Source: DATGLG01 sp035294245
Lineage (GTDB): Bacteria > Pseudomonadota > Alphaproteobacteria > JACZXZ01
Length of the DNA stretch: 64,000 nt
Assembly (NCBI GenBank): GCA_035294245.1
Contig: DATGLG010000068.1
Location: 62,001 to 126,000, forward strand
Direction: 5' to 3'
Each line of letters starts with the position of its first letter. Position 1 is the stretch's first letter. The notes below the pieces were generated by a model. That model made no database searches. It was not told the origin of the DNA and worked only from the letters and a program-made list of their open reading frames with translations. Both the position numbers and the translations under genes were made by a program. This document shows, piece by piece, positions 24,131-34,957 of this stretch.

Positions 24131-24595
24131 ATGGTTAAAGCGAAATCTCAGAATTTGACGCTGTTGGGACGGCCAGCGAAGCTGCCGGTCTCGCCGGCAG
24201 AGGCGCGGCTCGAGACAGTTCCCAATCCCCATCCCGATGCGCATTATCTCGTCCGCTTCACCTGCCCGGAGTTCACCGCGCTCTGCCCGATCACGGGGCA
24301 GCCTGACTTTGCCCATCTCGTGCTGGATTACGTGCCGCGGCGGTGGCTCGTCGAAAGCAAGTCTCTCAAGCTCTATTTCTCCTCGTTCCGCAACCACGGC
24401 GCGTTTCACGAAGATTGCACGGTATCGATCGCCAAACGGCTCCTCGCCGTTCTCAAGCCCCTTTGGCTCCGCCTCGGCGGCTATTGGTATCCGCGCGGCG
24501 GCATGCCCATCGATGTCTTTTTCCAGTCCGGACCGCCGCCCAAGGGCGTTTGGCTCCCCGACCAGGGCGTAGCCCCTTATCGAGGGCGTGGATAG
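24131..24595 (+). CDS. queF: NADPH-dependent 7-cyano-7-deazaguanine reductase
   Basis: The 154-residue protein is the short, single-domain (Bacillus-type) QueF, a tunnelling-fold enzyme that reduces preQ0 nitrile to preQ1 amine with NADPH. The catalytic Cys52 (TALCPITGQPDF) and Asp59 are present, as is the NADPH motif ESKSLKLY. It is followed by queG after 3 bp. There is a 65-bp AT-rich gap to tgt, which may hold a minor promoter (TATACAAT). Confidence 0.96.
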   Translation: MVKAKSQNLTLLGRPAKLPVSPAEARLETVPNPHPDAHYLVRFTCPEFTALCPITGQPDFAHLVLDYVPRRWLVESKSLKLYFSSFRNHGAFHEDCTVSIAKRLLAVLKPLWLRLGGYWYPRGGMPIDVFFQSGPPPKGVWLPDQGVAPYRGRG

Positions 24596-24598
24596 GCC

Positions 24599-25783
24599 AT
24601 GAGCGCCGAGCTTGCCTCACGCATCCGGGACAAGGCGGCCGCGCTGGGCTTCGACGGTGTCGCCTTTGCACCAGCGCGGCTGGACGAGGCGGCCAAGCGC
24701 AACCTTGCCGAATATGTCCGGCGCCGTTATCACGGCGACATGGCCTGGATGGCCGAGACGCTCGCGCGGCGCGGCGATCCGCAAGCCCTGTGGCCCGCGG
24801 CGCGCAGCGTCATCATGCTCGCCATGAACTACGCCCCGAAAGGCGACCCGCTCTTCCTCGTCCCTCGTCCCGAGCGCGGCAATATCTCCATCTACGCGCG
24901 AGGACAGGATTACCACGATCTCGTCAAGCGCCAGCTCAAAGCCCTGGCACAATGGCTCGCGGAATCATCGGGCGGCGCGGTCAAGGTCTTCGTCGACACC
25001 GCACCCGTCATGGAAAAACCCCTCGCCCAGGCCGCCGGGCTCGGCTGGCAAGGCAAGCACACGAACCTCGTCTCGCGCGACCACGGCTCCTGGCTCTTCC
25101 TTGGCTCGATCTTCACCACGCTCGAGCTGCCTGCCGACGCGCCGGAGGCGGATCACTGCGGCCATTGCCGGCGCTGCCTCGATGCCTGTCCGACGCAAGC
25201 GTTCCCAAGACCCTATCGCATCGACGCGCGCCGCTGCATTTCCTATCTCACGATCGAGCACAAGGGGCACATCCCGCGCGAGTTCCGGGAACCGATGGGC
25301 AATCGCATCTATGGCTGTGACGATTGCCTCGCCGCCTGCCCCTGGAACAAATTCGCACGACGCACGCGACACTATGCCTTCCTGCCGCGGGTGGAGCTGA
25401 CCGCCCCCAAGCTCGCCGATCTTGTCTCTCTCGACGACGCCGGCTTCCGTCAAGTCTTCGCCGGCTCGCCGATCAAGCGGATCGGCCGCGATCGCTTCAT
25501 ACGCAATGTCTTGATCGCGATCGGCAATAGCAGCGATGCGCGACTGGCATGCCGCGTCGAGACTCTGCTCGACGATCCCTCGCCTCTGGTTCGTGCGATG
25601 GCCGTATGGGCTTTGGCGCGACTTGTGGACGAGCGCCGCTTCATCCAACTCAAATGTCAGCATCTTCCCGGTGAGGACGATTTCGACGTCCGCGGCGAAT
25701 GGGAGTCGGCGGCGCCTCAAGCCGGTGCGGGGTTCGGGACGCCGGAGGCAGCATCGCTGAAAGTTGCGAGTGGGCGCGCCTGA
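24599..25783 (+). CDS. queG: epoxyqueuosine reductase
   Basis: The protein has 394 residues. It removes the epoxide oxygen from epoxyqueuosine in tRNA using cobalamin and two [4Fe-4S] clusters. The cluster motifs are CGHCRRCLDACP (C187, C190, C193, C197) and GCDDCLAACP (C240, C243, C247). The C-terminal part (about 310-360) holds a HEAT-like helix pair (DPSPLVRAMAVWALARL), as in QueG. The last 67 bp overlap the 3' end of the convergent dusA gene. With queA, tgt and queF this gives the steps from preQ0 to Q; the preQ0 genes (queC, D, E) are not here. Confidence 0.94.
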   Translation: MSAELASRIRDKAAALGFDGVAFAPARLDEAAKRNLAEYVRRRYHGDMAWMAETLARRGDPQALWPAARSVIMLAMNYAPKGDPLFLVPRPERGNISIYARGQDYHDLVKRQLKALAQWLAESSGGAVKVFVDTAPVMEKPLAQAAGLGWQGKHTNLVSRDHGSWLFLGSIFTTLELPADAPEADHCGHCRRCLDACPTQAFPRPYRIDARRCISYLTIEHKGHIPREFREPMGNRIYGCDDCLAACPWNKFARRTRHYAFLPRVELTAPKLADLVSLDDAGFRQVFAGSPIKRIGRDRFIRNVLIAIGNSSDARLACRVETLLDDPSPLVRAMAVWALARLVDERRFIQLKCQHLPGEDDFDVRGEWESAAPQAGAGFGTPEAASLKVASGRA

Positions 25784-26778
25784 AGCGCCGCCAAGGGCAC
25801 CTCCCGGGCCGCGCTGCGGATGATCTCGGGGCCCGCATCCGGCCGAATCCCCTCGCTGCTCAAGATTCGGCGCCACGCGCGCGCACCCGGCAGCCCTTGG
25901 AAGAGGCCGAGGATGTGGCGGGTCAGCGACGTGAGCCGCGCCCCTGCCGCTAATTCTCGCTCCGCATAGGCGACAAGCGACTCGATAATGTCGCCCCGGC
26001 TCGGCATCGGGTCAGGATCGCCGAAGAAACGCCGGTCCGCTTCCGCGAGCATGTAGGGGTTGTGGTAGGCCGCGCGGCCGATCATTACCCCATCCACGGC
26101 GCGGAGCTGCGCCTCGGCCTGATCCAGGCTCAGGATGCCGCCATTGAGAACGATCTCAAGGTCTGGATTATCGGCCTTGAGACGATGCACGAGCTCGTAA
26201 CGAAGTGGCGGAATCTCGCGATTTTGCTTTGGGCTCAGCCCGCGGAGCCACGCCTTGCGCGCATGAATGGCGAAGCTGCGGCAGCCGGCATCGGCGAGCC
26301 GCCGAATGAATTCCAGAAGCTCGGGATAGGAATCCCGGTCGTCGATCCCGATCCGCGTCTTCACCGTAATCCGCAGCCTTGTGGCCGTAACCATCGCGGC
26401 GACGCCCCGTGCGACGAGTTCCGGCTCCGCCATAAGGCAAGCGCCAAATCGTCCGGATTGGACGCGATCGCTCGGGCAGCCGAGGTTGAGATTGACCTCG
26501 TCGAAGCCCATCGCCTCCGCGATACGGGCGCATTCCCTCAACTCATCGGGCGCCGAGCCGCCGATCTGAAGCGCCACGGGATGCTCCATTTCGTCGAAGT
26601 CGAGGAGTTTTTCCCGATCGCCGTGCAGGATGGCGGCGGTCGTGACCATTTCGGTATAGAGCAGGACACGGCGGCTGATCAGCCGCAGGAAATACCGGCA
26701 ATGCCGATCCGTGCGGTCCATCATCGGAGCCACGGAGAGACGGCGGTCGGGCTTCCGGCGATCGAAAAAAGCCGTCAT
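25717..26778 (-). CDS. dusA: tRNA-dihydrouridine(20/20a) synthase
   Basis: The protein has 353 residues from ATG 26778 (AGGTG just upstream; a start 12 codons earlier is possible). It reduces U20/U20a in the tRNA D-loop with FMN and NADPH. The SVAPMMDRTDRHCRYF start, the active-site Cys101 in NLGCPSDRVQSGRFGACLM and the GVMIGRAAYHNPYML segment are DusA signatures. It is convergent with queG, with 67 bp of coding overlap, so both ends constrain each other. Confidence 0.95.
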   Translation of the reverse strand: MTAFFDRRKPDRRLSVAPMMDRTDRHCRYFLRLISRRVLLYTEMVTTAAILHGDREKLLDFDEMEHPVALQIGGSAPDELRECARIAEAMGFDEVNLNLGCPSDRVQSGRFGACLMAEPELVARGVAAMVTATRLRITVKTRIGIDDRDSYPELLEFIRRLADAGCRSFAIHARKAWLRGLSPKQNREIPPLRYELVHRLKADNPDLEIVLNGGILSLDQAEAQLRAVDGVMIGRAAYHNPYMLAEADRRFFGDPDPMPSRGDIIESLVAYAERELAAGARLTSLTRHILGLFQGLPGARAWRRILSSEGIRPDAGPEIIRSAAREVPLAALQARPLATFSDAASGVPNPAPA

Positions 26779-26937
26779 GACACCTGTGCTACGTGACGCG
26801 CCGGCACTGCGCAATTCAACTTTAACGGCCTGTGTCGCACCGAGAAAAACACGCGAGCAGTGGGAATTAATCTGGAAAACTCGCTCATTAAATGATGGTT
26901 ATCGAGGCTTTGCGCGTCTCGCGACCTGCGGCTCGCA

Positions 26938-27921
26938 TTATTTTGGCGCGAACACATCGAGCTTATTGCTCATGCTCCGATAGACATAAACGAAGTGGGT
27001 CGTCGGATCGACAGTGAGACCGTAGGCCTCCGGCTCCGATGGAAGTGTCGTCAGCACGGCATTGCGGTCGAGGTCGATGACATCGACTCTACCGCGGAGA
27101 TCGCCGGCATAGGCACGTCGCAGGCCGGCATCGACCGCAACGGCGCCGATTTTGCCGCCAACGGGAATGGTGTGCAAAAGCTTGCCGCTCTTTGCATCGA
27201 GCACGAGCACGGCTTGCGCATCGGTGCCGAGAATCAGGCGATCCGATTTGGTGTCATAGGCGATGCTGGTGACGCGGCCGGCTTCGCCTGGCTGCCAGGC
27301 GCGCTCGACCTGGCGGCTATTGGGGTTGATGACATCGACGACACCGTCGACGGGTTGATAGATCCGGTCCTTCGCTGCGACATAGATGCCCTGACCGGCC
27401 CCCTGCTTCACCGGATAAGGGACAAGGCGCAAGCCGGCGAGGCGCTTGAAGCCGCCGCGGCCGACGGCTTTGAAGATGGTCATCTCGCTCCCCGAGGTCA
27501 CCCACAGTGTTCCATGCTTGGGATCGAAATAAGTGGCGCCGGGAGAGTTCCCGTCCGGCTTCAGCGCCACCGCCGTCTCGAAGGAGCGCTTGCCGATCAC
27601 CGTCGTCGTGTTGTCCATCCGATCGGAGATGAAAGCGAAATGCTCGCTGAAGGCGATTCCACCGCCATTGTCGATGACCTCGATCGCCTGCCGCACCGTG
27701 TTCGTCTTTGTCTCGACAACGACGATATTGCGATTGGGCGATTGGCATAGCCAAACGGTCCCGGTGTCCGGATCGAAAGCGACCTCGCCTCCCTTGCCGC
27801 CCTTGGAGCCGGGAAGATCAATCGTCTTCACCAGCTTGTAGGCGACGGCATCGGCGCTCCAGGCCGGTGCCGAGGCAAGCACCAGGACGGCAATGGCTGC
27901 GACAAGATCACGAATCGCCAT
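26938..27921 (-). CDS. secreted YncE-like beta-propeller protein
   Basis: The protein has 327 residues. A signal peptide (IAVLVLASAPAWSADA) is followed by repeated blades with the YVTN-type pattern, for example DPDTGTVWLCQSPNRNIVVV, AYDTKSDRLILGTDAQAVLV and GLTVDPTTHFVYVYRSMSN. It is a periplasmic propeller, probably seven-bladed. Such proteins bind ligands or partners and are seldom enzymes. It lies 7 bp behind the TPP enzyme gene and is probably co-transcribed with it. The physiological role is unknown. Confidence 0.85.
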   Translation of the reverse strand: MAIRDLVAAIAVLVLASAPAWSADAVAYKLVKTIDLPGSKGGKGGEVAFDPDTGTVWLCQSPNRNIVVVETKTNTVRQAIEVIDNGGGIAFSEHFAFISDRMDNTTTVIGKRSFETAVALKPDGNSPGATYFDPKHGTLWVTSGSEMTIFKAVGRGGFKRLAGLRLVPYPVKQGAGQGIYVAAKDRIYQPVDGVVDVINPNSRQVERAWQPGEAGRVTSIAYDTKSDRLILGTDAQAVLVLDAKSGKLLHTIPVGGKIGAVAVDAGLRRAYAGDLRGRVDVIDLDRNAVLTTLPSEPEAYGLTVDPTTHFVYVYRSMSNKLDVFAPK

Positions 27922-27928
27922 GGCGGCA

Positions 27929-29620
27929 CTAGGACTTCGCCTTGGCTGCGAGAGATGCGTCTCGGATTTTGCTCAACGTCGTCCGTGTCGTGATCGCCTC
28001 GGGATCAATCCGGAGCTCGATCAGCGCCGCCCGCCCGGCGCTCCGCGCGCGCATGAAGGCAGACGCAAAGTCCTCCGTGCGCTCAACCGTCTCGCCGTGA
28101 GCGCCGTAAGCTCGCGCCAGAGCGGCAAAATCAGGATTGGAGAGGGCCGTCCCGCTCACCCGGGTGGGGTATTCCCTTTCCTGATGCATGCGGATGGTGC
28201 CGTACATGCCGTTGTTGACAACGAAGAAGATGGGAGCTGCGCCATGTTGCATCGCCGTCGCCAGCTCTTGCCCGTTCATGAGAAAGCAGCCGTCGCCTGA
28301 GAAGGACAGAACCGTTCGTTTCGGATACAGCAGGGCTGCGGCGACCGCCGAGGGCACGCCATAGCCCATCGAGCCGTTGGTGGGTGCCAGCTGAGTGCCG
28401 AGCTCCCGGAATCTCCAGAAGCGGTGCACCCAGCCGGCATAATTCCCGGCCCCGTTGGTGACGACCGTATCCGGCGGCAGCTCGTCGCGCAGCCTGGCAA
28501 GGATCGCCGCGAATTGCAGGTTACCGGGGCTGTCGACCGGCTCGCTATATTCGAGGTAGTCCTGGTGAGCGGCCTCCGACCAGCCGGCCCACGCGGATGC
28601 ATCGACCGGCCGCAGCGCCTTGGCCGCGGCGGCAAAGGCTGCCATCCCCGCATTGATTGGCAGGGCTGCCTGATAGACCCGCCCCAATTCCTCGGCGCCC
28701 GCATGCACATGGACGAGCTTCTGCTTGGGCCGTGGCACGTCGAATAGCGTATAGCCGCCCGTCGTCATCTCTCCGAGCCGCGGGCCAATGGCGAGGACAA
28801 GGTCCGCCTCTTGAATGCGCGCCGCAAGCTTCGGATTCGGCGCGATCCCGACATCGCCGGCATAGCAGGGGTGGAGATTGTCGAAGCGGTCCTGGCAGCG
28901 GAACGAGGTGCCGACGGCCAGTCGATTCGTCTGTGCGAAAGCGGTGAAATCGGCGAGCGCCTCCGACGTCCAGGCGGAGCCGCCGAGAATGGCGATCGGC
29001 CTCTTCGCCGCGACCAGCATTTCTCGCAGGCGCGACATGTCGTCCGGCCCGGGATGGGCCTGGACCGCCTTGTAGCGCTCGGCATCGGCAACCGCCGCCG
29101 GCTCGCGCAGCATATCCTCGGGGAGCGCAAGGACGACAGGTCCGGGCCGACCGGAGGTCGCCAGCGCGAAGGCATGCGCGACAAATTCGGGGATGCGGCC
29201 AGGATCGTCGATTTGCGCCACCCATTTGGCGAGTTGCCCATACATCCGGCGGAAATCGATCTCCTGGAACGCCTCGCGCTCGAGATCGCCCCGCGCCACC
29301 TGGCCGATGAAGAGGATCAGCGGCGTGGAATCCTGAAACGCCGTGTGGATGCCGACGCTGGCATTCGTCGCTCCGGGTCCGCGGGTGACGAAGCAGATAC
29401 CGGGTCTACCCGTCAGCTTGCCATAGGCATCCGCCATATAAGCGGCGCCACCTTCCTGGCGGCAGACGACGAGGCGGATCTGGTTTTTCGCGTCGTAGAG
29501 CGCATCGAGCACCGCGAGGTAGCTTTCGCCGGGCACGCAGAATGCCATGTCCACGCCGTGGATCTTGAGCTGATCCACCAGAATTTGCCCACCTGTCCGC
29601 ATTGTGGAGCGCTCGCTCAT
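27929..29620 (-). CDS. thiamine-diphosphate-dependent enzyme, acetolactate-synthase-like
   Basis: The protein has 563 residues from ATG 29620 (GGTGAG upstream). It has the three domains of the TPP decarboxylase/acetolactate synthase superfamily: Pyr domain with the catalytic Glu in CRQEGGAAYMADAYG, the middle domain, and the PP domain with the ThDP motif GDGCFLMNG ending in NN (VVNNGMYGTIRMHQ). It lacks the marks that would make it clearly IlvB (no small subunit ilvH nearby), so another 2-oxoacid or aldehyde-transferring role is likely. The downstream secreted propeller gene is an odd partner. Assignment beyond the superfamily is not supported. Confidence 0.85.
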   Translation of the reverse strand: MSERSTMRTGGQILVDQLKIHGVDMAFCVPGESYLAVLDALYDAKNQIRLVVCRQEGGAAYMADAYGKLTGRPGICFVTRGPGATNASVGIHTAFQDSTPLILFIGQVARGDLEREAFQEIDFRRMYGQLAKWVAQIDDPGRIPEFVAHAFALATSGRPGPVVLALPEDMLREPAAVADAERYKAVQAHPGPDDMSRLREMLVAAKRPIAILGGSAWTSEALADFTAFAQTNRLAVGTSFRCQDRFDNLHPCYAGDVGIAPNPKLAARIQEADLVLAIGPRLGEMTTGGYTLFDVPRPKQKLVHVHAGAEELGRVYQAALPINAGMAAFAAAAKALRPVDASAWAGWSEAAHQDYLEYSEPVDSPGNLQFAAILARLRDELPPDTVVTNGAGNYAGWVHRFWRFRELGTQLAPTNGSMGYGVPSAVAAALLYPKRTVLSFSGDGCFLMNGQELATAMQHGAAPIFFVVNNGMYGTIRMHQEREYPTRVSGTALSNPDFAALARAYGAHGETVERTEDFASAFMRARSAGRAALIELRIDPEAITTRTTLSKIRDASLAAKAKS

Positions 29621-29941
29621 TCTCACCTCACCCGCACCTCTGCCGACGTCGCGCCTACTCGTAGCGCCGGCAGTCGACCTTGTCCACGGCCAAGCCCGCA
29701 TTGTCCGGGCATCGCTGCCCGCGCGCATTCGAGCCCTCCCCGCGCTTCCCAGCGGCGCCTTGCGATCACTCCATCGCGAAGCGATCAACTAAGCTACTGA
29801 GGCGGCATCGCTTTGAACCTTACCAATTATTAATTCCACAGCCACACTCGGGTAACGACACCGCACGATATGATTGGCGCATTGCATTCTGCGGTCCCAT
29901 ATCTCCGCAGAACCCCCATTGCCTATTCAACGGAGTGAAAA
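29621..29941. other. 321-bp divergent intergenic region
   Basis: This lies between the minus-strand TPP enzyme gene and degP. The only structures seen are a short ATCGC-GAA-GCGAT hairpin (29773-29785) and an AT-rich stretch (about 29815-29875) that should carry the degP promoter. I could not find a convincing -35/-10 pair or a sigmaE-type GGAAC box, so I leave promoters uncalled. Confidence 0.5.
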
Positions 29942-31474
<1,533 letters not shown>

Positions 31475-31573
31475 GCGAGGGATGCGCCACGGCGCCGTTC
31501 AGCCAGCCCGGCGAGCGGCGTCGTGGTCGCCCTTGTCGTGGGAATTCCCTCGTCGCCTTGCTAGGCTAGCGGC

Positions 31574-32251
31574 ATGCACATTCTGGTCATCGAGGACGAT
31601 ACGGATACCGCCGACTATCTCGTCAAGGGATTGACGGAAAGCGGCTATGTCGTCGACCGGGCCGCCGACGGCCGAGAAGGGCTCTACATGGCGCTGGGCC
31701 AAGTCTATGACGCGATGGTGGTCGACCGCATGCTTCCCGGCCTGGACGGCCTATCGATCATTCAAGCCATCCGCACCCAGGGAAAGCATACGCCCGTGCT
31801 CATCCTGAGCGCGCTCGGCGAAGTCGACGACCGCGTCAAGGGACTGCGCGCCGGCGGCGACGATTATCTGACCAAGCCCTATGCCTTTTCCGAGCTACTG
31901 GCCCGACTCGAGGCGATCCTTCGACGCAGCAACGACAAGGCCGCCGAGCCGCGCCTGAAAGTCGCCGATCTCGAGATGGACCTCCTCGCTCGCACCGTGA
32001 GACGCGCGGGCCGGGCCATCGAGTTGCAGCCGCGCGAATTCAAGCTGCTCGAATATCTCATGCGTCATGCCGGTCAAGTGGTCACCCGCACCATGCTGCT
32101 GGAGGGGGTCTGGGATTATCATTTCGATCCGCAGACCAACGTCATCGACGTCCACGTCAGCCGTTTGCGCCAGAAGATCGACCGCGGCTTCGAGCGCCCG
32201 CTTCTGCATACCGTGCGGGGCGCCGGCTACACCCTGCGGGACGGTGCGTGA
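31574..32251 (+). CDS. OmpR-family response regulator
   Basis: The protein has 225 residues. The receiver domain (1-118) has the acidic pocket EDD at 7-9, the phosphoacceptor D51 (MVVDRMLPG) and the conserved Lys in YLTKPYAFSELLARL. The winged-helix output domain (about 128-225) has QPREFKLLEYLMRH and VDVHVSRLRQKID. Its stop overlaps the kinase start by 4 bp (GTGA), so the two are translationally coupled. It is probably controlled with degP upstream. Confidence 0.94.
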   Translation: MHILVIEDDTDTADYLVKGLTESGYVVDRAADGREGLYMALGQVYDAMVVDRMLPGLDGLSIIQAIRTQGKHTPVLILSALGEVDDRVKGLRAGGDDYLTKPYAFSELLARLEAILRRSNDKAAEPRLKVADLEMDLLARTVRRAGRAIELQPREFKLLEYLMRHAGQVVTRTMLLEGVWDYHFDPQTNVIDVHVSRLRQKIDRGFERPLLHTVRGAGYTLRDGA

Positions 32252-33639
32252 GGACCGCCCGCCTCTTCCGCACCTCGACATTCCGTTTGGCGCTCATCTA
32301 CATGGTGCCTTTCGGGCTCCTGGTGGTGGTCCTCTTCGGTTTCCTCTACCTCGGTACGCTCGGCCTCATTGATAGCCAGGCCAATGCGACGATCGACGCC
32401 GAAATCCGCGGCTTGGCCGAGCAATATGCCGAGCGCGGTCTCGGGCGTCTCATCGAGGTCGTGGCCGAACGCAGCGGCAACAAGGGAGAGAAAGGCAGCG
32501 TCTATCTCTTGACGGGTCCCGACCTTCAGCCTTTGGCCGGCAATCTCGACGGCTGGCCAGCCAATGCGACCGTGAAGAACGGCTGGCTCAGCTTCGAGGT
32601 CCGGTCGGGTCACGGGAGCGCGGAAACCTCCCATGAGATCCGGGCGAAGCCTTTCCGGCTGGAGGGCGGATTTCGACTGCTCGTCGGCCGCGATATGGAG
32701 GAGCGCAAGAAATTTCGCGAAGTCATCGCCGAAACCCTCGTCGCCGCTCTCATCATCACCATCATCCTCGGTGTCGCCGGCGCGCTGTTTCTCAGCCGAA
32801 AGCTGCTGCGCAGGGTCGAAGCTGTTGCGGAGACGAGTCGCGGCATCATTCACGGCGGCTTGACGCAACGGGTGCCATTGGAGGGAAGCGGCGACGAGTT
32901 TGACCGGCTCTCTCAAAGTCTCAATGAGATGCTCGATCAGATCGAGCAGTTGATGGTCGGCATGCGGACGGTGACCGACAGCCTCGCCCACGATCTGCGC
33001 AGTCCGTTGACCCGCCTCAAGGCTCGTATCGAGGTGGCCCTGCGGGGAGCCGACGATCCGCGCCGCTATCGCGACGCCTTGGCGCAGACGATCGCCGACG
33101 CCGACGCCATATTGGCGACCTTCAATGCGCTGCTCTCCATCACGCAGGCGGAGGCGGGTGCGGCTCGCGCCGCGATGACGCGTCTCGAGCTCGGCGCCAT
33201 TGCGCGCGACGCCCTCGAGCTCTACGAGCCGGTTGCCGAGGAGAAGGGCCTCTCGCTCACCCAGGCCATCGAGGATGGCGTCATGATCATCGGCCATGCC
33301 CAGCTCCTGGCCCAGAGCATCGCCAACCTCCTCGACAACGCCATCAAGTACACGCCGGCCGGCGGCGTTGTGACACTGGTGGTCCGGCTCGTCGGCAATG
33401 AGGCGGAGCTACAGGTTGGAGACGACGGGCCGGGCATCCCGGCGGAAGACCGCGAAAGAGTGCTCGAGCGGTTTGTACGCCTCGATACCAGTCGCACCTC
33501 GCCGGGCAGCGGCCTCGGTTTGAGCCTCGTCGCAGCCGTCGCGAAGCTGCATCGCGCGAAACTTGCTCTGGATGACAATCGCCCAGGACTCAAGGTGACG
33601 CTGTCGTTTGAAGCGGCTCCTCGCGACGCCGGCGCTTGA
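32248..33639 (+). CDS. membrane sensor histidine kinase
   Basis: The protein has 463 residues, starting at GTG 32248. Two TM helices (about 12-36 and 165-188) flank a periplasmic sensor domain of about 130 residues. A HAMP domain follows, then HisKA with H248 (SLAHDLRSPLTRLK), and the ATPase with N box NLLDNAIKYTP, G1 VGDDGPGIP and G2 GSGLGLSLV. It is the partner of the OmpR-type regulator in front. The sensed signal is unknown; the degP neighbour suggests envelope state. Confidence 0.94.
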   Translation: MRTARLFRTSTFRLALIYMVPFGLLVVVLFGFLYLGTLGLIDSQANATIDAEIRGLAEQYAERGLGRLIEVVAERSGNKGEKGSVYLLTGPDLQPLAGNLDGWPANATVKNGWLSFEVRSGHGSAETSHEIRAKPFRLEGGFRLLVGRDMEERKKFREVIAETLVAALIITIILGVAGALFLSRKLLRRVEAVAETSRGIIHGGLTQRVPLEGSGDEFDRLSQSLNEMLDQIEQLMVGMRTVTDSLAHDLRSPLTRLKARIEVALRGADDPRRYRDALAQTIADADAILATFNALLSITQAEAGAARAAMTRLELGAIARDALELYEPVAEEKGLSLTQAIEDGVMIIGHAQLLAQSIANLLDNAIKYTPAGGVVTLVVRLVGNEAELQVGDDGPGIPAEDRERVLERFVRLDTSRTSPGSGLGLSLVAAVAKLHRAKLALDDNRPGLKVTLSFEAAPRDAGA

Positions 33640-33725
33640 AGGAGCCTGCCCGCGGGCGGTGCTCGCCTTCCTTGCGCTTTACGGCAATTCCCGCTTGACT
33701 GCGCTCCAGAGGATCGAGGTATCCC

Positions 33726-34916
33726 ATGACCGCGCACGGTGAGCCTTCTGCAAGCCCTCACGCGAGCTCCGAAGAGACGGAGCAGATTCGCGGCGCTGTA
33801 CGCACGCTTTGTGCCAATTTCCCGGGCGAATATTGGCGCAAGCTCGACCGCGAACGCGCTTATCCCACCGCTTTCGTGCGGGCGCTGACCGAGGCCGGCT
33901 TCCTCGCCGCCCTCGTCCCCGAGGCTTATGGCGGCAGCGGTCTCGGAATGGCGGCAGCCTCGGCCATCATGGAGGAGATCCATAAGAGCGGCTGCAATGG
34001 CGCCGCTTGCCACGCCCAGATGTACACGATGGGCACGATACTGAAGCACGGTAGTCCGAGGCAGAAGATGCGCTGGCTGCCCGGCATCGCCAAGGGTGAG
34101 CTCCGCTTGCAAGCCTTCGGCGTGACCGAACCGGGCTCGGGCACCGATACGTTGAGTCTGCGGACCACGGCGGAGCGCCGAGGCGATCACTATCTCGTCA
34201 ACGGGCAGAAGGTCTGGACGTCGCGCGCGGAGCATTCCGATCTCATGCTGCTGCTGGCTCGAACCACGCCCAAGGATCAGGTGGAGCGTCGCACCGAGGG
34301 CTTGTCCGTCTTCGTCGTCGATATGCGCGACGCTGTGGGGAACGGCCTCACCATCCGGCCGATCCGCACCATGATCAATCATGCGACGACGGAGGTGTTC
34401 TTCGACAATCTGAAGATCCCCGCCGAGAACCTCATCGGTGAGGAGGGCCAAGGCTTTCGCTACATTCTCGATGGGATGAACGCCGAGCGCATCCTGATCG
34501 CGTCGGAATGCATCGGCGACGCGCGCTGGTTCATCGCCAAGGCGGCCGGCTATGCGCGGGAGCGCGTGGTATTCGGGCGCCCCATCGGCCAGAACCAGGG
34601 CATTCAGTTCCCCATTGCCCGCGCCTATGCTGCAAGCGAGGCGGCGACCCTTATGGTCGAGCGGGCGGCCACGCTCTTCGATCGCGGCGAGCCCTGCGGC
34701 AAGGAGGCCAATCTGGCGAAGCTCCTGGCCGCGGACGCGTCATGGCAGGCCGCCGATATGTGCCTCCAAACCTATGGCGGGTTCGGCTTTGCGGAGGAAT
34801 ACGACGTCGAGCGCAAGTTTCGCGAGACGCGCCTCTACCAGATCGCGCCAATCTCGACCAACCTCATTCTCTCCTATATCGCTGAGCATGTGCTAGGGCT
34901 GCCGCGATCCTATTGA
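33726..34916 (+). CDS. acyl-CoA dehydrogenase family protein
   Basis: The protein has 396 residues. It has the N-terminal helical part, the FAD/substrate motifs YGGSGLG and FGVTEPGSGTD, and the C-terminal CLQTYGGFGFAEEYDVER. In the usual catalytic-Glu segment (IYEGT) this protein reads QIAPISTN, so the common base is absent at that position. Other members use a Glu elsewhere, or do not oxidise a normal acyl-CoA. It is cytoplasmic and uses FAD, passing electrons to ETF. The gene stands alone, convergent with fhs, and its exact substrate is not assigned. Confidence 0.9.
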   Translation: MTAHGEPSASPHASSEETEQIRGAVRTLCANFPGEYWRKLDRERAYPTAFVRALTEAGFLAALVPEAYGGSGLGMAAASAIMEEIHKSGCNGAACHAQMYTMGTILKHGSPRQKMRWLPGIAKGELRLQAFGVTEPGSGTDTLSLRTTAERRGDHYLVNGQKVWTSRAEHSDLMLLLARTTPKDQVERRTEGLSVFVVDMRDAVGNGLTIRPIRTMINHATTEVFFDNLKIPAENLIGEEGQGFRYILDGMNAERILIASECIGDARWFIAKAAGYARERVVFGRPIGQNQGIQFPIARAYAASEAATLMVERAATLFDRGEPCGKEANLAKLLAADASWQAADMCLQTYGGFGFAEEYDVERKFRETRLYQIAPISTNLILSYIAEHVLGLPRSY

Positions 34917-34957
34917 GCGACCGCGGCTACCGCCCTGCCTTACCGTTTCTCGAGGGC

